Below are positions 11,148-21,197 of a stretch of DNA of 23,774 nucleotides, one piece after another (the first letter of the stretch is position 1; each line of letters begins with the position of its first letter). The position numbers were made by a program, and so were the translations under genes. This DNA comes from Phallusia fumigata (Eukaryota > Chordata > Ascidiacea > Phlebobranchia > Ascidiidae), in contig QXVZ01015645.1 in assembly GCA_008931825.1 (NCBI GenBank), forward strand, positions 1 through 23,774, in the 5' to 3' direction. The notes beneath the pieces are model-generated. The model worked only from the letters and a program-made list of their open reading frames with translations, did not search any database and was not told the origin of the DNA.

Positions 11148-11302
11148 TTATCACACCTCGGATTGTTGTGAGAAAGCGCAAGTCGGTGAACGACTGACAT
11201 TGACAAATGACCGCGAGGAAGCAGCCGGTACTGGTACACGGCCAACATACGGGCACAGGGCCTGGATTAAGCGCCGCCGCACGTCACTCGGCCCTCAAGT
11301 GG
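11148..11302. promoter_or_regulatory. Candidate cardiac-type enhancer: overlapping GATA/T-box sites plus an NKE
   Basis: TTATCACACCT (11148-11158) combines a GATA site (TTATC, i.e. GATAA on the minus strand) with an exact T-box core TCACACCT, overlapping by two bases. An exact NK2-class binding element TCAAGTGG follows at 11295-11302. GATA, T-box and NK2 factors jointly regulate heart genes in several animals, and Nk4 autoregulation is plausible. The group lies about 2.3-2.5 kb upstream of the Nk4 ATG. Seen: the motifs. Inferred: enhancer function. Confidence 0.25.
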
Positions 11303-12438
11303 CGCCTTTGAACTCGGCCGAGCAATCAGAATTAGATCAAGCCCAATCTGTTTATTGTCCGCGCTGTTTGTTGTATTCTTCCGCGCGGCTCTGGCTTACT
11401 GGTATAGGTGGAAGATCACCTGTCTTTCAAGTACCGGAGAAACGCGGCTTTTCGGGATAGGTGGGGCGAGTGCTGGTTACTCTGTAGAGTGACGAAGACC
11501 TACACTTCCGTTTGTTGCAGTTAAATGAAGTGAATCATTGACAACTAAATGGTGAATTACAGCGATGCGGTTGTGATTTACGTATGACGCCATTTACGAT
11601 GCATCACACAGGGCAAACATGAAATCGGCGCTGTTTTATTTTTGTGTAAGCTTCAGTAAACAAAACTATACCCGAGTCGGAAAATTTTAAGCAATTAAAA
11701 GATATGATCCAAACGGCCTAAGAATCATCCGAATTTTTTATTTCGTATTTTTTTAAAGTGAAGTCAACAACAGCGGGCTCTGGTTAACGATAAACGTAGG
11801 AATTTACCGAAAAAACAAATATTAAACAAAATATGTGCCTGTGTAAACTAAGCAGATTGCTGACTTTGTATTACGCAGAATTTGTTTTGGGTTTGTATAA
11901 AATTTCCGCCAACACCGGACCGGCGCCCAAGAGATCCATATATAGGTTTGGAGGGGACTAGACGATCACATGGTGTTGTGACGTAGTAATTTTTTGATTT
12001 CGTTGATGCTGATTGCACCAGCGGTGTGTAATTCGAGTCGAATTAACATTCCCCTATGATCAGGCAGCGGAACTATGGTTAATTGATTGTAATTGACCCG
12101 CGAGCAAGGATTGATTTCCATATATATATCGAGGGGAAAATTGTGTTAGTTCGAGCACTTACTGTACTTTAAATAAAACGATTTCGCAAAATTCTTCCGG
12201 GTTGGCCCAAGCTGAGTTTATTTAAACATTTGCAAATTGTTTTCTATGTTGTTGCGAAATTATGTATCATTACAGAGGAATATATAAAAAATGAAAACAA
12301 CATTTATTTGGACATATATTTTCATTAGCTTGAATAGACCTACAGAGATTTAAAATTGCAACCACAGCAACCATCTACTGTTTTGAATTATGTTGTTATT
12401 TTGTGCCTAAGCAAACAAACCTGAAACGTTTGTAAAAT

Positions 12439-12665
12439 AAAACAGAAGATACACAACAAACAACAAATCAGGTTTTATCCCTATATGGTTGTTGTTCATC
12501 AGGTTGTGGTAATTTAATGACACACGCAGTAGAATACGGCGAGAAAAACAANAAAACAGAAGATACACAACAAACAACAAATCAGGTTTTATCCCTATAT
12601 GGTTGTTGTTCATCAGGTTGTGGTAATTTAATGACACACGCAGTAGAATACGGCGAGAAAAACAA
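12439..12665. repeat. Exact 113 bp direct duplication around a single N (assembly join)
   Basis: Positions 12439-12551 equal 12553-12665 by eye, separated by N at 12552. It is non-coding. Frames that cross the N on either strand (about 12407-12637 minus and 12517-12843 plus) are products of the duplication and not genes. Confidence 0.88.
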
Positions 12666-13202
12666 CATTATTTTGTACATCGATGCGTCTCGGCGACGCC
12701 ACTTTGATTGGAGCGCGAAGAAGGCGAGATCGACCCTCTCTCGCTCACGGCGAATACAAATCTCACCATCGGTCGTCATTCTATATCGACCATATCGCGC
12801 GCTGGCACGGTTTTACTTTCGCTCCCGTTTAGTTTACCGCTAAAGGCGAGCTGGAGTACGCCAGGGGTCAAAAAAAGCAGTGAGATTTATTTGCACGTCC
12901 TGTCGAAATCTCGGGGATTTTTGAAGAATTTTGACGCATCGGCTTTTTTCGGCTTGCGCGGGTCAACGCGGTTAGGCGTGAAAGCAGGCATTAAGACAAC
13001 ACGCTCAGGCGCGTTTAGGGGTCGACCCCCGAGTTGTTGCGCCCTCTTGAAGGCTAAGTGAAGCTAAGGACGTTCGGATGTTTGGTTGTAGTTCGGATGA
13101 CGGGCGGGCGAGCCCTAATTGTGGAAAGTTTATCGGCGGCGTAGATAGGATGCGATTAGGAATCTGTCGAAGGGTGAGATCGCTGTGGCAGAGACGTCAG
13201 TG
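12666..13202 (+). other. Proximal upstream region or 5' leader of Nk4
   Basis: GC-richer sequence with an inverted CCAAT (GATTGG near 12706-12711). It ends at a candidate donor CAGTG|GTAAGA (GT at 13203-13204). Frames such as 12708-13061 are open but Arg/Ser/Leu-rich and featureless. It could contain the transcription start of Nk4 if the 346 bp leader intron 13203-13548 is real. Confidence 0.3.
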
Positions 13203-13548
13203 GTAAGACTACTTGGCCATTGGAAAAGTTTCAAAGTGGCATTGGAAGGACGCAATTAGTCACAACAATCAGATCGTCTTTACACAAACCAGATTTTGCG
13301 AGGGGCCTGTGGCAGCGGCGCGCCGTTCCATTTCGGAGCAAATTATCTGCCTCAGATGTCCCTTGTCAGGAAGATTGAAACTCGTGTCAGAAAATTACGT
13401 GGACAAGCAAGCATTGATATCAGATCAGTTTCTGTTTTTTGTGTTGTGAGCATGAGCTGAGTCAGCTGTCAGGTTCACTCACCAAACTTTCGATGAATCA
13501 CAAGCTAAGCAATTTGTATTTCAGTGATTTGTTTTTGCTTTTCAACAG
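13203..13548 (+). other. Possible 5' leader intron or trans-splice acceptor of Nk4
   Basis: The right end is a strong acceptor: a T-rich tract, then TTTTCAACAG, with AG at 13547-13548, 73 bases before the Nk4 ATG. On the left, GTAAGA at 13203 is a reasonable donor, giving a 346 bp intron in the untranslated leader. In ascidians the same acceptor could instead receive a spliced leader in trans. The alternative is that the transcript starts downstream of the TATAAAA at 13565. Sequence alone does not decide. Confidence 0.35.
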
Positions 13549-13564
13549 ATAATTTAATTTGAAT

Positions 13565-13571
13565 TATAAAA
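13565..13571 (+). promoter_or_regulatory. TATA-like box immediately upstream of Nk4
   Basis: TATAAAA lies 51 bases before the ATG, which would put the start site at about 13595 with a leader of about 27 bases. It competes with the acceptor at 13548. If that acceptor is used, these bases are leader and not promoter. Confidence 0.3.
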
Positions 13572-13621
13572 GCCAGGAAACTTGGTTTCGGAATTCCTTC
13601 CGCGGTTTTTCGTGACGCACG

Positions 13622-14729
13622 ATGATACCCAGCCCAGTGGGATCGACTCCATTCTCAGTGAAAGACATCCTCAAGCTGGAACGCCACCAGCAAATCTCTT
13701 GCGCATCCGCAGTCGACCAACGCAGTAGCCAACAGCACTCCGATAGCTACGCAAATTCGTACAGCACCGCGATGCCGCTAAACTGCGACCCTAAGAGCTT
13801 AGGCGAAGTCGGACAAGACCTAAACGGCATGAGTATGCAATACCGCAGCCCCGGCTCAATTCATTCACCGGTACGTGCCGAGCTGTCCAACGGCGATGCT
13901 GTAAATATGGAAGCCAAAAATATGTCAGTGTCAGCGGCACCTGGGCTGAATTTGTATCGCGGCGAGGGCGACGTGGAAGCGAAGTACAAGGCCCCGCGAA
14001 GCGAGTGCGCCGGCTACCCGTCTTCGGCCGAAGCTGCCGCGTCGACGCTGGTCCACTTCTCGCAGAACATTCAAAGTCAGCAGCAGGTCCCTCCTGGTCA
14101 ATACGACGTGAACCGGTATCCTGTCGACTACTACAACCCGATTCCCCACTACGAGGGCAACTTTGGTGTTGCGCAGCAATACACAAGCAGCGGCAGCTTG
14201 GTTGCTGCCAGAGATGATCCCTACGCCGGGAATTGCTACTCTAAAACTGAACGAGGCGACAGTTTGAAACCTGAGCCCCATCATTCGCCCATGTCCGCCA
14301 CCACCGCTGAACCTTTTTACCAACACGGAACGTCGGGTTACGAAGTCTCTTCCGCACCCTCCCAAAATCCTTCCTTCCCCTTCACTTCCGAGCCCTATCT
14401 GATGCCGAGGGATCAGGGATCGAGCGGAGGAAGTCCCACCTCGCATCACTTCGACGACTTGAGTAGGAAACTCTCAACTTACAGCGATCGCAACTCGGAG
14501 TCCGACCTCACAAGTGCTTCCCTTTACGCATCCTCGACACACGGTGGCAGCAGCACGACCCTCGTCCCCTTTCCCTCATCCTCATCGCCGTCGCGATCAC
14601 CCGGATCATCCGATGTCAATCAGCGCTCGAACGTGGAAAACTTGTTGGAACAGAACTCGGACGATTCGCGTCATCGAAATTACTCTGGAGGGGAATTAAG
14701 AGCGGAAGACTCGACCCAACAAATTACAG
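13622..14729 (+). CDS. Nk4: Nk4 (tinman/Nkx2-5 class) coding exon 1: TN motif and long disordered N-terminal region
   Basis: Encodes residues 1-369 plus the first base of codon 370. ATG at 13622 has A at -3, and an in-frame TGA at 13613-13615 closes the frame upstream, so the start is secure. Residues about 9-20 (TPFSVKDILKLE) are the TN/eh1-like motif that recruits Groucho/TLE co-repressors. It sits at the extreme N terminus, as in vertebrate Nkx2-5. The rest is Ser-, Tyr-, Pro- and Gln-rich and apparently disordered, with a Ser-rich run near residues 316-330. The exon ends at CAG|GTTTGT (intron GT at 14730-14731) in phase 1. Joining to 20392 makes a GAC (Asp) codon and keeps the frame. Vertebrate Nkx2-5 has about 110-140 residues before the homeodomain, so this 405-residue N-terminal part is unusually long. 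Without splicing the frame runs 18 codons into the intron and stops. Confidence 0.93.
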
Positions 14730-17700
14730 GTTTGTGGAATTTTTACAAATTTGTTGCAACATGTTTTATTTTGCAAAAAAGTTAAGCTAGGTCCGGTAAC
14801 GACTCATCGTACTTGGGTAAAAAAAACGGTAAAATGCAGTATAACACCTTGTTTTATTTAATTCAATTCAAAATCTTTTGTTCATGTTTTTCATCGCAAA
14901 AATGACATGTCGTCGTCTTACCGCAAGGGTTTAAATCCCGCTTGTTCGGAATGTTTGTAAACTAAGTGTAGCGAATTAGTCGGGCATAAATGAATCAACA
15001 AACGACCTCTTAGCGTCGGGGATCGCTTTCGTTCCCATTCTTTGGAGTGGCGCCAATAGCGCGTTTCACAGACGCATTGAAGCGAATGAGTGCGCGATAA
15101 GTGCCAGGCAGAGTCGGTTTTGGAAACAAGTTGTGGAGTATTTTGGGCCGTAATGCGTAACAACAACAATTATTGTATACGGAAGGGGCGCAACACGCAT
15201 TGTGCGCTTCTCGCGTGCGACACGTCGGCAAATAAGCGAACAAGGGGTTAATTGCGAGTTAACAAGTGGCAAGACAAATAGACGCGCCCGCTCCTGACAA
15301 AACACTAGCCGCGATGGGAGTTCAGACGCCGGCTTGACTGCTCGCCATCGCCGTTCGAGCGACGCACAATGCCGGCGGTGAAGCAATGTCGCCATTTTGT
15401 CTTCGCGCGCCGCTCAGTCCACTTGCATAGTTTGGATCGCCTTTGAAAACAATTACTTCATAATCGGATTTGCCCCACTATCTACACTTGCCATCTTCAG
15501 CCGGGAGACTTAGATGCTTAGTGTTGTCGGGCACATGCAGTAGCGGAAAACGTGGTAAAACGGGGGCGCCTGATATCGATACTGTCGTGGGAAAGTCGTC
15601 GACGGTGGTTGCGAAGCGAAAACTTGTCTGTTTTCCGCGCCAACTAGTACCCAGTTCATTTTGCTTGCACTGTTTCTGTCTCGTCTGTGTGGTTAACTCG
15701 ACTGTCGACGCAATTCGCTCCGAAAGAGAAAATCACACTGTCAAGTCCAGTAAACAGGCATTGCACAAGGCTGCGTTTAGGCTTTCACGGAGCGACGTAT
15801 AATTGCTACCAGTTGAAGCAAAGGCTGATGTATTATTACACGCTCGATCGATAGCAACCGGCCATTAAGACACAAAAGAAGGTCTGATATTTTTTGTGCG
15901 CACAAAGTTCTAATTAACGGTTGCGGTTTTGCGATGACGAGCGAGCGAAAGCCTGAGTCGGGCATACGAGTATGTTTTTGGCGCTACCAGGCCAGTTACA
16001 CATGCGTGTCACTGCGTAACTGAGCGAAAATCACCGGTCTCTCGTCGACAAAATACTCGCGATTTGCCGACAAGCTAAACACCACCCCACAGCAGAAATC
16101 ACAGCAGGCGATTATACGGGCGTTTTGGAAAACACCACAAATTAGCACCTAAACTCGCTACAATTGCGACTATCGATGTATTACGTAAACCAGTCATCGA
16201 GGAATAGGATGAGTACATTTACGATGATGATTGGGGCTTAATATAATCACGCATAGCGGCTGTGGATGACGATAGGCCGCAATTGTGGGATTTCTAATGC
16301 CTGTTTTTCATATTTAATGTTCTTTGTGGGCAATTCGGTGAGACTTACCGCCATTTAGGCCATTGCATCATATATTTCGCTTGTGCTGACGAGATATAGC
16401 AAACTTAACACTTCAATTTGAGAGTTTCTGTCTTTGGGAACCGTAGAATCTTCATGTAAACGGGTTTTAACAACAGACCGAGTTTTATTGAGTGGGCCTG
16501 TCCCTACTTTGTTAAAGATAGCAACCGGTTATAATCGTAAACAAACGCTTACCCGGCAAAGTTTTCGTTGTCGGAACGACACCAAACCGTTCCAGCTCTC
16601 CCATCACCACCAGTCGTTCTCAAAAACGCAAGCAATTAAATGCGACGCCTGCTTCGGCATCTTAGCCCAGCATCAGGTCGACGCCGTCGCCCAATTCCAT
16701 CATTCGCTAATTACTCGTTTTCGCCTGCAAATTGCCGCATTATAATTCCTTCACTTTGTTCGCCGATATCGCCAGAAATCGCCACGCAGAGGTCGGGTGG
16801 GGTGGAGTCCGTTTCATCGTTCGATTTTAAAATCCAAGAACTGAAAGCAATTAATGGCAGACGACATTTAAGCTGTTCAACGAAGTGCACCTTTCCGCGG
16901 GCATCTTGACCTCGATCACGATGTGCGGGCAGTTCTTGAATTCTTGTCGCTGTCACGCGTTGACATCACGGAAAGATTGCTGTTTATATTCGGTGTAAGG
17001 GGACTAATTACCACGAGGACCGTATTTTAGGAAACATATGGGTCAGCGATGCCCTTCATTGCCAAACACGAGATTAACCGCGTCTCGATGCATAAATTGC
17101 TCACAAAATAAGCTGGAACACTATAGGCTTATCGCATTATTCAGGCAAAGCACGCGTTCGTCCCCGAAGCACCCACGACCGGGTGATCTTAAAATGTGGA
17201 CAGGTTAATCAAATCATCCCGACCCAAAATATTTGCTCACTACCGTCTTGGCTTACGCGTGCTCAACGATCGGGGAGAATTACGGGATTTCACGGACCAC
17301 TGGCGTCTCGCTTCGCGCTGGACCCAAGCTAGGGGGCGACAACTGGGGTACATCGCGGCCGCTGCGAGAATCTTGTGGGTTGTTTCTGTACGTAGCGCTG
17401 TTTGCGTGGGACCTGTCGCTCCCACGGAAGTTTGTCTCCGACAGATAAACCGTCACTGTTTGCATAAGCTAGTGTTGCCTGCCGGCATTGGTCCTTCAAG
17501 CGGGTTTTCCGCCAGTTTTGATAACGCGGGACGATTGCAAGATTCAGTTGGTAGACAATTAAATGTCACACTAATTCAACGCATCACTGCCGTGGATGTA
17601 AACTAAACGTCAACTTTTGTGGAAAGCTTTTAACCAAAGGGCAATCTTCTTTAACACAAGCGGACACGCTACTTAGTAAAAAACATATCTCTGGGCAATG

Positions 17701-20391
17701 TTTTTGCGCGCGACCGTACAATATCCGCATCCTCGCGGTGATTCATCACCATCACCAGCGGAAATAGACATCCGTAATAAAATTACTATCGCAGGGCGCC
17801 ACGTTTGTACATGGTTCCGAAATTCGGTAAGCATCGACGAACGCAATCCAATTTTTCAATTGCTCATTAGCGGCCTGGACTGTTGTCGCTGCCACGCGTC
17901 CGTCGTTTTGCGTCGATTCCGCTCAATGTCGCACTGTAATCGACTCCGGCAAATTGCAAGCCTCGCCAAGTGCTTGCTATTGACTCGTCGTGACAAAGGA
18001 TGTCGAACGCGAGGATGCTTTTATAATCGCCACCGTCCGGTCACTAAAATATAAACACTTCAAGGTGGGCATGAGCTTGAATTTACATAAACCCAAAAAC
18101 ATGTACAGCTTTTGGTATGCAAGTTTTGGCATTATTGGTCCAAAAATGTTTGTAGTTTACAAGTATCCCAAGAGTAATTAAAATGTTTGGCTGTTCATGG
18201 TGGCTATGTAAAACTTTATATTGTTCGCCTCACGTAAATCGTGATGTGTCGAAGCAGGAATAATTCACAGCTTGAATAAAGTTAAATTTGAATCGCTGCT
18301 TTCGGTTTTTGAGCAACCTTGCGCAAGTTGTGGTGCTGGTTGTCGAGGGAAACCTGTAATTTCGTCGTCAGACGGGAATTTACGCGCGATTCGCCTGTAA
18401 AGTCGAATTTGGAGGTTGCGCCAACATAAAACGAACACAAAGCGGGCTCATTTGAGGGCGTTTAATTGCTCGTGATTGTGGGTTAAAGCGCGTGCAATTA
18501 ACATCTACTTGGTCTTCGTCGCGCAACGGATTTGTCTGCGGGTTCCAGAGCGATTTATGTTTATCTTTGTTCCTTGACATTCGACCGCGCGTCAAGTTCG
18601 CCCGCACCACCAAAGCCTCATATAATATCAAAATGGCGCAACTTTCAACGGCATTTTACTGCTTTATAAACACTAATTCTACTGCACTTGTAGGAAGATC
18701 TTTCCTGTTAGGGTGCATTATAACAAACAATATCAGTACAAACTGAACACGCCAAAGGCAGATTACTGGATTTTATAAACTTCTATTTTGGTTTGATATA
18801 TTCAGACCTTATTTAATAGCCGTTGGTGTGGTTTTAATACCGCGCAGTTGATGCCTAGCAGTGTCACTATACGCAGCGAACTGAATAGGAATAGCAACGT
18901 GAACGTACACCAAAACACAGGGGACACGATGTAGGGTTACGGGGCAGGTCGGCACATGATAACGGGAGCTTGGCAAAAGCGTGTGAGAGGAAGTGTTGTA
19001 TACATTCCCGTCCGATATTTGTCTCAGTAAATTGCACGGCGTTTACGTGCTAGCCGCGACCCTGGGACTCTGGGCCGGCGCGACGTCTATTTGTGTACGT
19101 ATACAATGACAGATCCATGTCTGTGGGTTTTGGGTGCGTTTAGAAAACAGAAACCGCGCGCGCTCGGGGGCGATCGGACGGCGACAAGCAAATAACAACA
19201 AATAATAGAGACGCAGCCGAGCGGCGAGTTTGCGCTGGAAGCCCGCGCTTATCTCCGGCCCTATGATCGATGCGATGCAGCTCCTGCATTCGGCGCGTCG
19301 CAAACAGGCCTTGCTGGTCCCAGCGGCGCCATTCAGATCGCTTTACAATGCGGGGCGGTGAAGGAATTCGCGCCGCAACGCGATGAATCAGATTCCGTGA
19401 TGNGTACGAAGAGCTGTCCTGTTAGGCTGCATTATAACCAAAATTCTCAGTACAATTAAACACGCCAAAGACACATTACTAGATTTTATATCCTCTGTTT
19501 TGGTTCGATTTTTCCAGACCTCATTTAATAGCCGTTGGTGTGGTGGCATTAAGTTTTAGTACCAGTACGCAGTTGATCCCAACAATGTCGCTATACGCAG
19601 CGAACTGAATAGGAATAGCAACGTGAACGTACACCAAAACATAAGGGACACGATGTAGGGTTACGGGGCAGGTCGGCACATGATAACGGGAGCTTGGCAA
19701 AAGCGTGTGAGAGGAAGTGTTGTATACATTCCCGTCCGATATTTGTCTCAGTAAATTGCACGGCGTTTACGTGCTAGCCGCGACCCTGGGACTCTGGGCC
19801 GGCGCGACGTCTATTTGTGTACGTATACAATGACAGATCCATGTCTGTGGGTTTTGGGTGCGTTTAGAAAACAGAAACCGCGCGCGCTCGGGGGCGATCG
19901 GACGGCGACAAGCAAATAACAACAAATAATAGAGACGCAGCCGAGCGGCGAGTTTGCGCTGGAAGCCCGCGCTTATCTCCGGCCCTATGATCGATGCGAT
20001 GCAGCTCCTGCATTCGGCGCGTCGCAAACGGGCCTTGCTGGTCCCAGCGGCGCCATTCAGATCGCTTTACAATGCGGGGCGGTGAAAGAATTCGCGCCGC
20101 AACGCGATGAATCAGATTCCGTGATGAGATTTTGTGTTGCTGACGGGCCGTGTTTCTGGCTATTTGACGAAGTTCATTGGGTTCAGCGTGTGATGAATAC
20201 ACGCCTAGTTCAACCGCGAAGGATTAGCCCAACATGCAGACGACGCGTTGTCGCGTTTGTTGTGGATTTTGCGTGGTTTCGTTGACATAAAACGAATCTA
20301 TGTTTCCCACCCACCTTGAAACTCTGTTTAATTCTACAAAAAAAAACGTTTTCATGGTTTGCGGTAAATAAAAGCAATATTTATTCTTCAG
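14730..20391 (+). other. Nk4 intron 1 (5.66 kb as assembled)
   Basis: The intron is bounded by GTTTGT at 14730 and TTTATTCTTCAG ending at 20391, phase 1. Its position upstream of the homeodomain is where vertebrate Nkx2-5 has its main intron. The N-flanked duplicate at 18690-20126 probably inflates it by about 724 bp, so the real length is near 4.9 kb. GC-richer blocks (about 15000-15450, 17180-17560 and 19030-20130) may hold enhancers. The frames inside it, including 136 codons at 17196-17606 beginning at GTG, show no recognisable protein and are treated as chance. A TATCGATA octamer lies at 15574-15581. Confidence 0.88.
18690..20126. repeat. Duplicated block (about 715 bp, two copies) around a single N, partly divergent: probable unmerged alleles
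   Basis: Copy 1 is 18690-19402, N is 19403, and copy 2 is 19404-20126. The first 177-187 bases of each copy differ strongly, with many substitutions and several indels. The following 536 bases (from 18867 and 19591) align without gaps at offset 724, and I find only four differences, all transitions. Divergence between copies plus the N points to two haplotypes of one locus placed in series. A true segmental duplication is possible but less likely given the three sister junctions. Confidence 0.75.
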
Positions 20392-21197
20392 ACTCTGAAA
20401 AGTCGGACAATTTCTCGGAGAGCAACTGCAGCGGAAGTCCGGAAGAGAGCGACAAAAAGAAGGGTGATGAGGATGGGATGAAGGCACGACACCGTACGCG
20501 TCGCAAGCCGCGTGTGCTCTTTTCTCAAGCGCAAGTTTTCGAGCTGGAGCGTCGGTTTAAGCAGCAACGCTATCTCTCGGCGCCCGAGCGCGAACATCTT
20601 GCCCAGATCCTGAAACTCACATCAACGCAAGTCAAGATATGGTTCCAAAACAGACGGTACAAGTGCAAAAGAATGCGGCAGGACAAGACCTTGGAGTTGG
20701 CGAGCATTGGTCCCCCGAGAAGAGTTGCTGTCCCTGTGCTAGTGAGAGATGGGAAACCTTGCCTTGGCGGTCCCGGAGCAGGAATCCAAAACTCACACGC
20801 CCCGTACTCAGCGCCCTACAACGTGACAGTCACCCCATACCACAATTACCCAAACTCGTACAACTCGTGCGGGTACAACTCGTATTCGCACCCGAACCCC
20901 AACGCCTACGCACCAGGTGCCGCTGCAGCTGCTGCAGTCGCCGGGGCCGCTGCTGCCGCCTACGGCACTGCAGTGTCCGCTGGGTATAATGGGTTTTCGG
21001 GACCGGGTATGTCAGGGGGACAAGGAGGACCCATGACGGGTTACCCCACTCCAACACTTCACCCACAACATCCAAACCCCGTCGCCATGGGTTCATCTCC
21101 GTTTGGCACATCGACGATGTCACCAGGGCAGGTTGGGCAACCTGGACTTCACCCCACACCTAGTGACTACATGTACAAGCTTGGTTTGTGCACTTGA
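20392..21197 (+). CDS. Nk4: Nk4 (tinman/Nkx2-5 class) coding exon 2: homeodomain, NK2-specific domain, C-terminal region
   Basis: Supplies the last two bases of codon 370 and residues 371-637, ending at TGA 21195-21197. An acidic/Ser-rich linker leads to the homeodomain, residues 406-465 (nucleotides 20499-20678). It has the helix 3 core [13 protein letters not shown], with Trp48, Phe49, Asn51 and Arg53 present, and Tyr54, the NK2-class residue that specifies CAAGTG-type sites. The NK2-specific domain [17 protein letters not shown] is intact at about 479-495. The homeodomain ([20 protein letters not shown]) is of the Nkx2-5/tinman type and not the Nkx2-1 type (RRKRRVLF, FQNHRYK). The tail is Tyr/Asn/Pro-rich, then Ala-rich (about 547-560), then Gly/Pro-rich, ending YMYKLGLCT without the GIRAW end of vertebrate Nkx2-5. 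Known role: sequence-specific regulator of heart and pharyngeal precursors. In Ciona, Nk4 opposes Tbx1/10 in this choice. Confidence 0.96.

Larger units (their letters stand above)
8920..12438. other. Non-coding upstream region of Nk4 (candidate cis-regulatory)
   Basis: GC-richer blocks (about 9230-9780, 10130-10600 and 11160-11480, judged by eye) alternate with AT-rich stretches (about 9830-10080 and 11620-12430). Frames here (for example 9325-9729 minus and 10138-10350 plus) have basic, Arg/Ser-heavy translations typical of GC-rich non-coding DNA. It contains two exact TCACACCT T-box half-sites (10465-10472 and 11151-11158) and one exact TCAAGTGG NKE (11295-11302). No gene is supported. Confidence 0.5.

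Noticed and set aside
11938..11948. CCATATATAGG, resembling a CArG box
   Set aside because: The A/T core is seven bases, not six, so it does not fit CC(A/T)6GG.
12407..12843. Open frames on both strands that cross the N at 12552
   Set aside because: They exist because a 113 bp segment is duplicated around the N, and the translations repeat themselves.
14925..14942. GGGTTTAAATCCC, resembling a tRNA T-arm
   Set aside because: No proper 5 bp stem with a 7-base loop, and no D-arm, anticodon arm or acceptor stem around it.
17196..17606. 136-codon + strand frame within the Nk4 intron
   Set aside because: Starts at GTG, has no recognisable domain and lies in a GC-richer block where stops are rarer. 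No promoter or splice context.
19043..20285. Repeated 86-codon minus-strand frames (19043-19303 and 19767-20027) and a neighbouring + frame
   Set aside because: The frames are the same sequence twice, from the probable allelic duplication inside the intron. Arg/Ala/Ser-rich translation without features.
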